Assembly (NCBI GenBank): GCA_963693085.1
Contig: OY856413.1
Span: 744,554,556-744,618,555 of the forward strand
From: Alisma plantago-aquatica
Taxonomy: Eukaryota; Streptophyta; Magnoliopsida; Alismatales; Alismataceae
DNA: 64,000 nt
Direction: 5' to 3'
Position 1 is the first letter of the stretch. Each line of letters starts with the position of its first letter. Below, piece by piece: positions 35,501 through 49,272 of this stretch. The notes beneath the pieces were generated by a model that had not been told where the DNA came from, made no database searches, and worked only from the letters and a program-made list of their open reading frames with translations. The translations under genes and the position numbers were made by a program.

Positions 35501-35835
35501 ACCAAGATAATAAGTGTCAGTAGTACTTTGGATGCCTAAGATGGAGTTGGACGAGCACCAGTAACCCTGTGTATCGATATGGAGGTCCCCGAGAAGGAAT
35601 GGGAGATTATTATTATGGATGTTGTAAGTCTCCACTAGACCAAGGAAGGTCGAGATGTAATATGGGTTACGGTAGATCACCTTACCTACATGACATGAGA
35701 AAGAAAGAGTTCTGTCATGGGACAGATTCAGTTGAACTACATATGAGAGAGATGGTTCAACTACACCATGATGCTAGTTCAAAAGATCATGTGTATGACC
35801 TAAAGGTTCACTTCCATAAGGTGGAAGTAGGTACA
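32506..35835 (+). pseudogene. L1 internal region, unrecognisable gag/pol
   Basis: No frame above 90 aa and no clear domain. It is collinear with the L2 interior (45,310-48,470), sharing a start (45,389 in L2) that would read MEVSRKGSRSGG; in L1 the ATG is ACAG. Position and length suggest eroded gag, protease and reverse transcriptase, but I cannot identify catalytic motifs. Confidence 0.5.
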
Positions 35836-36600
35836 TGAAGAACTCGATGTTAGTACTGCTTATCACCCTAGCTAATGGTTAGTATGATTCAGACTAGAGG
35901 TCTGATGAGAGCATGTGTGCTCGTTCAGGGAGATATCTAGAGACAATTCTTGTCTTCAGTAAGATGTGATGATAACCACCATAGCCAGTATCAGGATGTA
36001 AAGGAGCTCTGCAAGGGAGGTAGTGTCGGTCACCACTTCATTAAGATGATGATGGTGAAGGGACCTCGCAAAGGTCAAGAGAGGACCACAGTGTGTGCAG
36101 ATGAAGTCACTTTGATCATGCAATGGCTGAAAGGAGCCTAAGGACGACATGAATTGAAAGTTGGTGCAAAGTAGACTGACATGCAACTCACTATGGGGGA
36201 ATATGTGATACGAAAATTCGACCCCTCTAAGTTATAGCTAAGAGAGCTGAGTCCCCGATGCATGGGTTCTTTTGACATAGTTTGGTGGAGAAGGTTAAAT
36301 TTTGCCCTTACCCCTCAGGATAATGCGGTGTGTGATGAGTTCCATGTGTCCAATTTAGAGCACTATGTGAGGTACCTGGACCATGTGTGGAGAAATGAAC
36401 CTAGTAAGCCCCAAGGGAGGCTGAAATGACCTGAGTCACCTATGAGGTTTACAGATGCCAAGGTGAAAGAACTCAAAGAAAAGAATATGTGATGATAAAG
36501 GTTCTTTTGAAGCGCCATGGATAAGGTAAAGCCACATAGGGGCCAATGATGGACATGGAAAAGTATTATCCTGAATTATTTGTTTGCTTGATGAAATTTT
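35836..36600 (+). pseudogene. L1 integrase and chromodomain remnants
   Basis: Frames read in pieces: STAYHPS near 35,850, DDNHHSQYQDVKELCKGG (35,970), AKQTDMQLTMGEYVIRKFD (36,165), LSPRCMGSFDIVWW (36,250), DEFHVSNLEHYVRYLDHV (36,340) and TDAKVKELKEKN then MDMEKYYPELF (36,550). They follow the order of a Tekay integrase core, C-terminal domain and chromodomain, with many stops. L2 holds the same pieces. The protein could not be made from this copy. Confidence 0.75.
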
Positions 36601-36630
36601 GAGGACAAAATTCCTATAAGAGGGGAAGGA

Positions 36631-39600
36631 TGTTACAACCCGAACTTTTGGGTTCATTTGGTGAGAAATGTAATTTCTCATACTAAAGATATTTGAAAAA
36701 ATAATGATGTAATTTGTTTTGAATAAATAGATTACGTTTACAATAGCCTTGATGATTATTTTATGGGCTTTATTGGCTATTGGGCCCAATAACAAAGAAA
36801 GGACAAAAGAAACTCTATTATTAAGTAAATAAGAAAATAGAGGAAAGAAAAATGTGGAAACCTATAGAAGGCAAATCCAAAGAGGGATTTCGTGCCTTGG
36901 GTTCCAAGGAGTCCAAAAATTAAGAAGATAAAGCAATAAGAAAAGAAAAGATCAATTAGATATTTCTTTATTACGAAAGAAATTGAAAACAATGATAAAA
37001 TGTGGAAAATAAGGGGAAAGAAGTATAATTGAGTGATCCTCAGTGGAATTTCGTATCCCAAGGATTCCTAACATTAAAAGGAATACCAATGAGGGAAATA
37101 AAAGAGAAATAAAGAGAAATCCTCAAAAAGAGATATTTTAATAAGAAATAAACAAGATAATGTGAAATAATGAATATAAATTGCATCTAGAAGGATAGTA
37201 AGTATCCTTAAAAAAAGGGATTTCGAAATATTAGAGTTTCTTGGGGTCCAAGGATCCCCAATAAGGAAGAAGAAAGATAAAATACCAAATAAGAGGATAA
37301 TGTGGTACATTATTAATGACTTTTTATAATATCAAAAATAAAAGATATATTGTTGCTTTGAGAAAGTGGATTTCATGGTCAATAGATTTAATGCCAAGCA
37401 CAAGGAAGATAAAAAGAGATGATTTTCGAATTTCCTTAAGGACCAAGGATAAAGGAGAAAAAAGGAATTAATTAAAAGGGAGAACTACACCTAAATAAGG
37501 AAAGTAGGTTTCCTATAGATAAAGGGGCCTTGTTTGCTTCGTGGGCAAGCATATTAGGGCGTGGCTACCCTCCCCTATATTAGGGGTGGAGCCCTTGGCT
37601 GAGATCAGGAGATTTCCAAACACTCTTCTATCTCTGCTCTTCATATTCTTCATTAAACCCTAGCCACATGGATCACGTTTCCCCTAGGGTAGCAAGAAGC
37701 CAGGAGGTCATCACGTATTCTGTAAAAACAACTTGCATTTCCGGAGAGGATTTCTGCCATCACCCTTAGGCTCCAGTGCATGCATGATGGCCGCAGCACA
37801 AATGCAATGTCGGCCATGGGTGGCAGACCCGACCAACCTGAATTGGCCATGGTGGTCAAGTTCTGAGGGCATCTATGAGGGCGGCGCGCAGTTTCCCCCA
37901 ATGATCCAGAGAGTCTTGGCCATCTTATGTAGTTCTCGCTCTCACTCCAGCCACCTACAGTGCGGCTGCAAGGTCGGCGATGGAGGAGCAACCGCAGCCT
38001 GACCCCGGCCCACCTCAGCCATAGTTTGGGCCCCCGCAGGTGTGGCCAAGGACGGCGGAGGTGAAGAGAACCCTCACCGGTGTCCTTTAGGTCTAGAGTA
38101 GGCAAGCAAACCGCACCCAACCACTGCTGTGGAGGAAGCATAGGTCTGATCCGAAGGTTGAAGATGGGAGATGTTTTGGACGGATCTACCCCTCTGGGGT
38201 ACATAGAATCGGAAACTCAAGGAAGGATAGAAGATTCGTTTCATCATGTTTTTAACCCGCTGGGCGATGTTGCATGGAAATGAACGACGTGGCGCTCTCT
38301 GGTTGGCCGAAAGGTATATTTTCTTACAAAACCATATCTAAGCATTGGTAACTCCGATAGTAGAAAATAATATATGCAAATTGCTCAGAAAAATGAGAAG
38401 AATTTATTAAAAATGGTTTTAGAGGCTAATTCCACTTGTATTTCAAAAAATAGTGTAATTTATCAACTTTAACGAATTAAAGATTAAGAAACCCTATTTT
38501 GAGATGATTAATGAAATTAGTAGGGTTTAATGGATGATTAAAGTTGATATTAGTATGTTAATTGTAAAAAGGTACATTAAACACAAAAAGGATGAACTTT
38601 GCACGTAATTGGTTAATTTAGAGTTTCATGTGCATAAATATGCTTTAATGGGCCTTGAAACCCTAATAATGGTAATTATGACTCTTAATATCTTTAATTG
38701 TTCAAAATCATGATTAAAGTCAAAATATGATAATTTAAGCTATTTCAAGTATAAAAGTTCCTAATTGTGAATAAATACCCTTAATGTAGTAATTAGGGTT
38801 TTCTAATGAATAAAAAGGTAGAATTAATGACGAATAAAGCTCATATGTGATTTAGATTATAATGAACTATGAATTGATGATAAATGAGCATAATGATCAT
38901 GTCATGGATTAAAAGGATAAAAATAGTAGCTTTAATGTAAAAGAGGCTTAATGGACTTTTAATTGTGCCTTAAACCGAAATTAGGGTTATAAGTTGTTAA
39001 AAGATAATCTTAATATCTTTCGTGAAGAATAGATGAGATAAATAAGGGTTTATGAGTAATTGTATAAAATTACGGTTTAAAATAATAAAAGATGAAGTGA
39101 AACCGTAATTGCAAAGTAAACCCTAAAAGAGGTAGAAATCCTAAAAAGGAATAGAAACCTTAAGTAGCAAGATGGTTTGAATAGATTTTGATAAAAAGGA
39201 ATTGGATGTGATTTCAGGATTCTTGCTTGATTGGATTTCCCTTCTTGGTTGATTCTGTCTCAAATCTTCCTGACAGATATGTAGTTATGCTTATGAATAT
39301 CTCGAATTAGTTTTTCGAGGTTTTCTGAAGTTTTCCTCGATGACTTGAATTTAAACTGTTGGTTGAATTTAATTCATGCAAACTATAATGTGGATATGAC
39401 TATCACTTAAGATATGTGCCTACTAGCTCAGATCCTGGTCCCCTCTGTGGCTTAATAGTTTGACCTAGTAAATGGCTACCTATGGGGTAGGTCCATCAGG
39501 TCATTGGATGACTTAGTACATGGCTACCAATGGGGTAGGTCCATCAAGTCACCTTGAGTCAGGGATTGGGCTACCTATGGGTAGTGGCATGCGACTCTTT

Positions 39601-40201
39601 AGCACCCCATGAGTTAGGGATTGGGCTACCTATGGGTAGTGCCATGCGACTTAACCCTAGATATTGATCTACCTGTTAGGTAGGATCATGCGGGGTTTAA
39701 TGGGGATCTACCATGAGGAAGGTTGCATCCATGTCCACTATAGGGACAACACAGAGATAGGGGATATGTAAGGATTGAGTAGTACTGCTTAAAATGTAAT
39801 CTTGGCTGTCAAATGATAATTGGTTGATTACATTATTATCATAGTTGCACGATTATTGTTTCACCCCACATACCAACTTTATGCTGACCGACGTTTTGTT
39901 TGTCGGTGTTTTAGGTACAAAGAAAAGAACAAATAGTAAAGTGGCATATGTGGAATTTAATGAGGATTAATGATCAAGGAGGATTAGTTAGAATATTTTC
40001 TCATATGGATAGAGGTTTAGAAATCCAAGTTTTTTAAAGGTATGCAAAAAGTTTTAATTTATACCAGATTTCAGTATAGTTGGTAGAATTTGATAATTGT
40101 TATTGATTATTTGTTGAACCTTTGATCCTGTTAATTGGGATAATGGCTTTGACCTTCTGGTCTCCCTTAATTGGGGGTTACCGGGAGGTGGGGTCATTAC
40201 A
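36631..40201 (+). repeat. L1 3' LTR
   Basis: Copy of 28,936-32,491 preceded by the polypurine tract. Differences are mostly single bases plus a few small indels, for example an extra copy of AAATAAAGAGA near 37,100. It ends TCATTACA at 40,201, directly before the CATAT duplication. Confidence 0.92.
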
Positions 40202-40720
40202 CATATGGTGACAATTCCATTTTTTTGAGCATGCTGAAAAGATAAGAAATGACGGAAGATGAGGGGGAATAAAAGGCTAACTTGTTCTTCTTCATTTTAT
40301 TGCTGCATGAGAGTCAAATCATCATATTATATAAGTTAATCCAGTTAATATAGGGTAAAGAAGTGTTCACGAATATTGTTGCAAGTCATGTTGGAGGCAT
40401 ATGCGGCTTGACCTTTCAATTTACATCCATGTATCGTCACTTTTAAGGGGAAGGACTGCTTAGTTGATGTCATTGGGGCCCATAAATATTCAAGACATGT
40501 ATATTCCTTTAAAATTCCTTTTGCATGGGTTAGCTTGAGAAAAATAAAAGGGAATAGTTCATTCATATATTTCCATTTTTAGCATACATCAAAGTGAGCA
40601 ACTAGGTAAAGGCCACAACACAGAAAAAATTAAAAATAAAATGGAAAACAAGGCAAATGAAAATAAAAGATGAAGAAAAATAGTTTTAGGATGAGAAAAA
40701 GGAAAGATTAGAGTTGAGGT
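40202..40720 (-). mobile_element. Athila-like LTR A, second part
   Basis: Continues LTR A after L1. Collinear with 63,490-64,000. The LTR edge (its start on the minus strand) lies somewhere between about 40,703, where the window end stops giving a comparison, and about 40,950, where internal B homology begins. A purine-rich minus-strand stretch at 40,741-40,760 is a candidate polypurine tract. Confidence 0.6.
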
Positions 40721-40950
40721 GGTAGAGACGACATACCACCCACTCTCCAACCCCAACTTCAAAATTCTACCCGTCCTTGGGTAGACAGAAGTTGGAGATA
40801 GAGGGGAAGAAATCCCCGATGCCTATCCAGGTGGCCCAGGAAGCTCAAAGGTGGTCCATTTGAAAGGAATATGAACAAGGGTTAGTTCCTTATACATGAG
40901 AGCTCCACGTCATGACATATGATGTAGTAGTCTTGGTATCTCAAACGAGC

Positions 40951-41276
40951 TGTCTGAGGGCTTGAAGTAATGTTGTTTTTCTCCCCACTACCCATGCAAT
41001 AGTGTCCACAAAAACTTCTCTGTCAGTAAAGGTAGTGTAGTAGTTGCGTGCGGTTCTAGATCAAGCGACACAATGTAGGAGTGGTGCCCATACGGTGGCT
41101 TCAAAGTATGCTCCTCCATGAAGAATAAAGGTGGCCTTGACACATATTGAACTGGTATTGCCAACCGTGCTTAATCATTTGAAGGATCTGGCTCTAAATT
41201 CTTCTCATCTCCTGAGTTTACATATAGAGCATGTGGTGTTTTCATAGGAGGAATTGTCTCACCTACAAAATCAGCA

Positions 41277-41320
<44 letters not shown>

Positions 41321-42572
41321 GTGCATCCTCCTAGTTTTCAGCCCAATCAATCACAATATCAACAGAAGTGGTGGGATCCTTCCTGATGTCAAAATGCAAC
41401 TTTGACTCTTCCATATGGGATATACCCAACTCACTCCTAGATTCAACAAACTCCACATGTTAGTTTTGCACTTCATGTTCTGAAATTGCTATCTTGTCAT
41501 TGGGAATCTCTATGAATTTGACAAACTTAACATCAAGCTTTTGCTTGAGTCTGCCTAGGTAAGGGATGCAAGGCTTGTAACCCAATAGTTTATGCTCTTC
41601 TGGTAGAACATGGAGAGTGGTTGGGACTACAATAGAGGGCATTTAAACATGGATGGTAAGGGCAAGCATTGCTAAGGGTGTGGCTAGATGATTTCCTTCA
41701 GATGAGACAAAATCACTACCAATTGGGCGACTCGAGGGCGTGAGCATAGTGTTTTCTTTTTCATCCTCTACATCTTCATAGGGGGAGTAATTGATGCAAC
41801 AACATGGATTGGAGGTGTGAAGTACACATTCCCTAACCGCATCACTACGATGTTTGACTGCTCTAGATGCTTAGGATTAAATTTCAATTGGCATGCAATC
41901 GTGCATGCATGAGGTTGTTGGTTGGCTTCCAAATGAGCCACTTCATCCACAATCCTTTATTCTGAGCTTCATTTCCTTCCATCTTTTCTTGGAGGTCAAC
42001 TAACATTTTATAGAAGACATCCATAGCCTCATCCCATCGGGGCTGAATTTGATCTGCATAGTCAACCGCTCCACAAAGGCCTTCATAATATTGCTTATTG
42101 CAGTCTGCTTTGAGTCTTCTTTGAATAAGATTTTCTTAGAGAATCACCTCAGGACAACCCCATACGTCATGGTTGATGGAACCAAATTTAGACTTTGTTG
42201 CAATGCCCACTCCATTATGGATGAATTCATGAAAATTAGAAAATTTGAATATAAGGATCAAGGGAAAAGATGTTTCCATGAGTGAAGATTTAAGACTATT
42301 TTTTCTTTTAGAAACAGACAAGACAATAAATTACAAAGATCTAATAAGAAAAATCTCAATCTCAAGAAATTTGCATGGCTAAACTAAAAGTTACAAAAAC
42401 AAACTATAAATTATGAAATCAAACTAAGAGAATATACAAGACTAAGAAACAACAAACATTTTTTTCAAAGAAAAAAAAATAGATTTACAAAATCTAGTAG
42501 AGAAAATCCTAATTACACCTAAACTTCTAAAAATACTTAACTACCATCATCCCTGACAACATGGACAATTTT
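40951..42572 (-). pseudogene. Athila-like gag remnant, internal region B
   Basis: Collinear with 24,665-26,272. The zinc knuckle (frame 42,321-42,136) has lost its first cysteines and reads FGSINHDVWGCPE. The PYPGRL motif appears as IPYLGRLKQKLDVKFVKF at 41,642-41,460. Frames are shorter than in copy A, so this copy is more decayed. An (AT)n run lies at 41,279-41,316. Confidence 0.6.
41279..41316. repeat. (AT)n microsatellite
   Basis: About nineteen AT units; copy A has only a short ATATATAT at the matching place (24,993). Confidence 0.95.
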
Positions 42573-43015
42573 TTATGGGGCTCCAAATGTCGCACAAAGA
42601 AAAACCCAAAAAGAATAACTCCTAGGTTTAACGAAAAGTAGTGTACTAATTCCCCACTCCACATGAGAAGAATCCTTATTGCAGTATACTTTAGGATCAA
42701 ACCCAAAGGTCAAACTTTTTAAATTATATAGATTTAAAAGTATGAAGAGTAATATTTATCACCAATTAGTTATAAGATTGATTTAACTAAATTGTTTCCT
42801 AAAGCACAAAAGATTAATGAAGTAATTAAAAGATAATAAAGAGAACTAGGGCATGGGTTTTGCTACCACAACCAATGTAATTATCCCAATGAGATCTAAT
42901 ACTTCAATGGTAGTTACTAAATAGAGGTTTAGATGCTGCACTCTCATGGAATACATGTATTCAATTGGCTTGAACTCCCTTGGAATTGACCATTCTCATC
43001 ACCCAAGTTCCTAGT
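42573..43015 (-). mobile_element. Athila-like LTR B, first part
   Basis: Collinear with 26,273-26,720. Interrupted after CTAGT at 43,011-43,015 by L2. LTR B resumes at 51,562-51,723, is interrupted again by the CACTA element, and continues at 61,433. Confidence 0.65.
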
Positions 43016-45295
43016 TGTTACAACCTCAATTTTTGGGCTCATATGGTTGGAAATGCAATTTCTCCAATAATATATATGATTATGAGAATTGTATGAATTA
43101 TATGCATTGAATGGATTTCCTTTGCAATATTTCCTTTCTGCATGTGATTTCATGGATCATAAGATGTTAATGAGTCCAATATGATTAAAAGAAAAAGAAG
43201 AAATCAATTAATGCATTGTCAAGAAAGAAATTTGAGATAATAACAAAAATATGTGGAAAGATGTATGATTGAATCATCATGGATGAGATTTCAAATCCAA
43301 AAGGTTGCTAATGGTAAAAAGGAATCCAAATAAAGAGAATAAAATATGTAATAGAGAAAATATGTATAAAATATGCCTTATTAAGAGATATGTTGCATAT
43401 GAAGAAAAGTATCTCATACTTTCGAATTTAAGTCTCAAACTTTCCACACATGAAGTTCAAGTCATTTGAGATTAAAAGGATGCTTTGTTTAGGAGATATG
43501 ATTTTTGGAAGTTTTCTTAATGTGTGAAGGACATCAATAAATGTCACGATTTTGATTCCTTTTGGAATTATATTTCCAGTCCTTTTTATTTGGCGTATGC
43601 ATTTGAGATTGTCAGATCGGAATCACACAACTTTCCATTATCTCCTACCTCAGTTTGAATAGGAATCTAGGAGTAGTAGTATGTGCAATCTTCTCACACC
43701 CTTCTCTCTCCCCATAATCCTTAGCTTGGAAATATTTTACTCCCAATTGGTTTGGGAGGAAGTTCTGGACCTAGACGACCCTAATTTTGGGGGCTTTGGA
43801 AGTGTAATCAGGAGACCACTAATCCTAGTGCTATCACTGGCCATCCACCATAGTCATGGCATATATAAGGGGATGATCCTCCTTCTAAGAGGTTGCAGAC
43901 CCCCTTCGTGGATCTTGTTACAGCTGAAGCAAAGTGACCCTACTGCAAATTCCTTTTCTCACCCCCTTTCATTAACTATCTTTCTTGAGTCAGTTGACGA
44001 TCTCCCTCCTAGTCGTTCTAGTGACTCTAGCCAACTCGGGCATAGCTGAGACCACCATGGAGTTTGAGAGGACATGACGGAGGTCGTGGTAGCCTATTCG
44101 AGTACCGAGAGAGGTTGGACCTTGAAGTCAACCATGGTATTTGACCATGGATCGACACTCTTCCGCGTACGAGGCACTTTGTGAGGTTGAAGAAAGGAAG
44201 GGGTGAATTACTCACCTGCCCCCATCCTTGTGAAGAGGAGGGAAGGGCAGAAAGGACCTTCTTCCATGTCCACGGGTGAGTGAGCCGCACCCAACGTGGC
44301 ACTAGGTAGCACACAACCATTGGTCCAGCCGAGATTGGTGTGGACCCAAGGATTTAGAGGATCAAGGGTTGCTTGATTTGGTTGCTTACTTTGCTTGATT
44401 GGGCATCTTGTTGGATTTGGATATATTGCTTCTTTTGACTCCTAATTAGGTATGTGGTTATGCTTATGGCTAATATCTCTAGTTTCACAGTGACTCTAGA
44501 GGTTTTATCAGTTGATTGAAATTAACTGCTTGGTTGACGTTTATTTCATGCAACTGTAAAGTGATTATGACTATCACTATAAATATATGTACATGACTAG
44601 CTCACATCCTAGTCAACCTTTATAGCTTTGATGATGATGAGATGGAAGACCTAGTACATGATCTACCCTTGGGGTAGGATCATCAAATTATCATGATTCG
44701 ATGTGTTGGTATACCCTTAGGTAGGACCATACGACTACACCACCCTAGGTTGTGGTCTACCTGTAAGGTAGGATCATAGGGGCTATTTGAGATCTACCAT
44801 ATGAGACAGGTAGTATCCATGTCCACTGTAGGGATAGAATAGAGGCAAAGATATGTAGGGATTGAGTAGTTATGTTTAAAATGTAAAGTTTGATTTGTTA
44901 AATCATAGTTTGATTGCAATATGCTATCACAATTAGATGCACGATTTTGGTTCCTCTACATACTAGTATAATTCATTATACTATCGACATTTTGTTTGTC
45001 AGAGTTTTAGGTTTATCAGAAAGTGGATATTCCTTTAAAGTGACATTGAATGAATAAATCTCAATAAAGAATTGGAGGATTGTAGATAGATAGTTTCTTA
45101 TCTGGGTAAAGTCCCTCAAATCCTAAATTTATCAAGGTAACTGAAAAGAATTTTTTATCCTATTTTAAGCTTAGTTGTTGTAGAAGTTATTAATTATTTT
45201 TGATTATTTGCAAAACCATTGATCCTATTTTGGGATAGCAGCTCTGACTTCTTGGTATTCCTAATTGGGGGTTACCAGGAAGTAGGGTCATTACA
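43016..45295 (+). repeat. L2 5' LTR
   Basis: TGTTACAACC...TCATTACA. Holds a good TATA box and the CTACC-type repeats at 44,640-44,790. Its last 300 bp resemble the L1 LTR end closely. Confidence 0.92.
43861..43870 (+). promoter_or_regulatory. TATA box of L2 LTR
   Basis: ATATATAAGGGG in a GC-richer context (CATGGCATATATAAGGGG). The 3' LTR keeps TATATAAGG at 50,150-50,158. This is the best plant-type TATA box among the LTRs here. Confidence 0.55.
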
Positions 45296-45297
45296 TT

Positions 45298-45309
45298 TGG
45301 TATCAGAGC
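45298..45309 (+). other. L2 primer-binding site
   Basis: TGGTATCAGAGC, the exact initiator Met-tRNA complement used by plant gypsy chromoviruses and copia elements, two bases after the LTR end. Confidence 0.9.
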
Positions 45310-48300
45310 ATGGTTTTCCATTTAATCTCTAATAATTACTAAATTTTACAAACTCTTTAGAACTCAAGGGAGTTATAGAGGATTTTCCAATGATGGAGGT
45401 GTCTAGAAAAGGATCACGATCCGGGGGCTGGCAAGATTTTCCTCCACCCCACTAGTCAGTCTATGAGGACTCTCGGATTTTGTGTGACTACTTGGTCAAA
45501 ATTAGAGGATTTGACTCAAAACAATATACCTCTAGGTCTTCTCTCATCTGTCTTCATCCCTTCTCTACCCTGTTTCACTGAATAAGTCTAAGAGGTTAGG
45601 GTTTTCTCTCTCTCCATGCCCTCCTATTTTTGGGATAAGTGTAATAAGGATTGAGGAGTCCTCCACCAAATAATGAAAAGCATGTAAACAAGATGTCATG
45701 GACATAATTTTTAATAGTTTAAGCATAAACTAAAGTTTAGTTACATGCTTAGGTTGCATGGCCTCTGTTTCTATGCACTTGGGGACCTTTCAGGAGAACA
45801 CTGAGGTTAGACCAACCTGTAAGTTAATGAGGAGAGAGTTAGACTTGGAGGAAGAAGCCTACAGGAAGATAAAGAGACCTAGTGCATCCTTTGAGGATGA
45901 GGTTCAACCCAAAACCTGAAGCGGTGGATAGAAAAAGAGAATTCACGATGAGTTGGATATCATAGTTGACCATGCATGTATGTACGTGGGTTTGACATGC
46001 ATGCTTTACATAGAGGGTTGAATACGCATGTGAACCCTAGACTATGAATGGTTGTTTGACCCAACTGCCTTTTGGTGACCCGACTTTGGGTGGGTCGTGC
46101 CTGTTAAGGGTGAGGGATAGCTCCCTAATTGAGAAGGTTAGAGGAGACCATATAAGAACCCTAGCAGGCATACATGAGGAGATAAGAGGCATGCAACAAT
46201 GTAGAAGTGAGTGGTAACAAGACTGACAGTCAATTTTAGACCTGAGACAGAGGGGTTATGCCTGATAGTTTGTTAGATAGGCATGTAGAGCTTTGGATGC
46301 TCTTGGCCGGACATAGGTGTTGATCATATATTTCACCCATGTAGTTGTAGACGTGTATCCTTAAGAGCTTGACCCATCTTCTATGAGAGAACCTTCAGTG
46401 GTAGGACTAGTTGTAGGGTTAGCTCTAGAGAGAGAGAGAGCAAGACTCGATGAAGAAGGATGGAAACCTAGACTCCGAGACACATAGAATCATGAGAAGT
46501 TGGGTATGGTATGACCTGGTTTAGATGACCCTGAGTAGATAAATGTGCTTTCCTCATGAATGATCCTTAGAGGCTTGTTGTAACTTAGATGTTTTTAGAG
46601 GAACCAAACCCTAGAAAGGAGATAGAATGAACGTATAGACAATATGAGTACTAACCTTTTAGGAGCATGAAGAAGAGTTCCATAGACCCTGAAAAGGTAT
46701 GGTAACAAGCTGTGAGGCCTCATACCCAGTTGGATTTCCTGGTGTAGGACTGTAAAGGTTGTTCATGTGGAAGAGTGTTAGGATGTGTATGCTCTACCTG
46801 GTATAGGCTCAGTTCATGGTTGAACAACTAAGCATTTGGTTAGACAACTGAGGCATAAGAGGTGAATTTGGGGTCCCTGGACCAAAGAGGGGAAGTTACA
46901 GTACTTGGTGTACATGATGCTCACAAGGCAGATTGAGTTCATAGGATTCGAGAATGGAACCCCTTCCCATGTATTAGAAGGAAACCCCAGTTGAGCTGAG
47001 ATATATGTTTGATGGCAACGTATGCATGTATGATATTGGTCCAACTTCGAGGAATAAGGAACAAGTATGACATACCAGGGAACTTAGAATGGTTTAATAA
47101 GTTGTCATTTTTCCAGCCATGAGCATAAGTAGCATGATAGGGCTAAGCATATACATGATGATGTAAACTTTGGAGATAAGAACGTTTTTTGACCTTTGCT
47201 ACTCTCAAGAGATAGTGTTCTCCCATCTTGGGAGGGGACCCTTTATGTAGGGTGAGCACCAACTTTTGTTTAGGTTTGAGGTAACCTTAAGAGGTTACTT
47301 ATAAGAGCTTAATGAGCTAAGTGTAAGAGCACATAGTGTTAGCATGAAAATATAGACCCATGTGTGACCATCTCTAAGGGGCATGCAGATATGTTATCAT
47401 GGAGGTAACCTATATGGGGCCAGACTGAGATAGGTAGGTCACCATGATTCCCATGAAGGGATGTAAGTTTGACCATGAGTGCCTAGAGAGATGATGGATA
47501 TTCGGGTAAGGATAAAAGTTGGATATGTACCATGATAGAATCCTGAGTCAATACTAGGGTCAGGTAGGGATAAGATCGATGGGAGTAGGAGTTGTCTGTT
47601 CCCTGAATGCACAAGACCATAGGGCCAGGAGGTAGCAACTACCTTTGCCCCAGGCCCATGGATTATGAGATTGGCCACCTTCATGAGTTGATGGGGCCTA
47701 AGGGGTAAATGTGAGAGGCACTCCCTAGATGCATAAGGGTTAGATCACCCCAAAAGTACCGAAACCCTAGAGACCTTGAGGTAATGACTAATGATTGTAC
47801 ATAAGAGAGATGTTAAGATCCATAGGTGATGGGAAAAGTCTTCCCATGGGTGTAGATCCATAATGGAGATGTTCATGGTGAGGAGTTATATGAAGTATGT
47901 TTCAACGTAGATTGGAAAGAGTAATGACGATGTGTGATGCACCATCTCTACTCTTGGAACGGGATGAACTCTGTATTTGGACTGTATCCATATGCTTATT
48001 TCATCTTGTTATGGGTGTGAGAGACAGGATAAAATGCATGTCATATATTAAAGATCAGGGTGATATGAGTTGAAACCCTTCTATGATGATGAAGATAGAG
48101 GAAGTACCACACCCTTTGGAGAATATATTGGATATGTGAATTGGGAGCTTAACAAGAACAAGGGTAATATGAGAACGTACCTATCCAGAGTAGTTTGGAA
48201 TCTATGAGTTATAAGTTTGGGTTTGATAACTGAGATGATGAGCTTGAAGTTTTCTTGACTCAGTTAGACCTAAACACAAGACATGGATGATGAGTGGAGT

Positions 48301-48430
48301 ATATAAGGGTTTATGTCTTCACCATTACCTAACACATGAGGAAGCTTATGTGGTAACAAGATGTTCTCAGTTGAATACAACTCAGATGTGTAGTTGTCTT
48401 GTATAGCCAGTAGAGAGGTTGGAAGAGGTT
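45310..48430 (+). pseudogene. L2 internal region, unrecognisable gag/pol
   Basis: No open frame above 85 aa and no convincing domain. A possible gag start at 45,389 reads MEV, then a stop-free SRKGSRSGGWQDFPPP. It aligns in order with the L1 interior, so the two decayed interiors share ancestry. Confidence 0.5.
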
Positions 48431-49250
48431 ACTAGGTGAACCCTACAATACATGAAGAACTTGATACAAGATTGAAGTTGAGTACATCATATCACCCCTG
48501 ACTGATGGACAATCAAAGAGAGTATGATCCAGACTTTAGTGGGTCTAATGAGTGCATGTGTGCTCATTTCAGGTGATACACGGGAGCAATTCCTTCCCTA
48601 GTAGAGTTTTCTTATCATGATGGCCACCATATCCAATATCGAGATGTATGAAGCTCTATAAGGGAGGTGGTGTTGGTCACCGCTTCATTTGCATGATGTC
48701 AGTGAGAGGACCTTGTGAAGGTTAGAGGAACCACCGTGTATGCATATGAAGTTGCTTGATCAAGCAATGAATGAGAAAGCCCATGATCGACAAGAGTCAC
48801 ATGCTGATGTGAAGCAGACTGACATGCAGTTCACTATGGGTGATTATGTGTTATGAAAACCTGACCCCTCTGAGTTATAGTTGAGGAAGTTGAGTCCCCA
48901 ATACATGGGTCCATTTGAGATGGATTGGTGGAGTTGCTTATGTTTAGCCTTACCCCTTAGGATAATATAATGTATGATGTGTTCCATGTGTCCGATCTAG
49001 AGTACTATGTGATGTACCCGAGCCATGTGTTGAGCATTGAACCTATTGAGCTTTAAGGGAGGCTGACATACCTTGAGTCACTTGTGAGGGTTCTAGATAC
49101 CAAGGTGAAAGAACTCAAATGTAAGAATATAAGATGATAAAGGTTCTTTGGAAGCACCATGGATAGGATGAAGCTATATGGGAGCCAATGATGGACATGG
49201 AAAAGTCTTATCCTGAATTGTTTGCATGTTTGGTGGATTTTTAAGGGAAA
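48430..49250 (+). pseudogene. L2 integrase and chromodomain remnants
   Basis: Contains the same broken pieces as L1: a core remnant near 48,590-48,700, a C-terminal domain near 48,810-49,020, and a chromodomain (ESLVRVLDTKVKELK near 49,085, then MMDMEKSYPELF in a shifted frame near 49,190-49,235). The polypurine tract and 3' LTR follow directly. Confidence 0.7.
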
Positions 49251-49272
49251 AATTTGTATAAGAGGGGAAGGA

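Larger units (their letters stand above)
28931..40206 (+). mobile_element. L1: complete LTR retrotransposon with degenerate pol
   Basis: The element spans 28,936-40,201 (11,266 bp), flanked by CATAT at 28,931-28,935 and 40,202-40,206. It has LTRs of 3,556 and 3,571 bp beginning TGTTACAACC and ending GGGTCATTACA. A primer site lies at 32,494 and a polypurine tract (AAGAGGGGAAGGA) just before 36,631. The two LTRs are very similar by eye. The internal 4.1 kb has no long frame, only fragments of a Tekay-type integrase and chromodomain. It is inserted in Athila-like LTR A; the equivalent unbroken site is CATAA at 63,490-63,494. Confidence 0.92.

Noticed and set aside
37653..38204. 183-aa minus-strand frame in the L1 3' LTR
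   Set aside because: The corresponding frame in the 5' LTR is broken into shorter pieces, and no domain is recognised; more likely GC-rich leader sequence.
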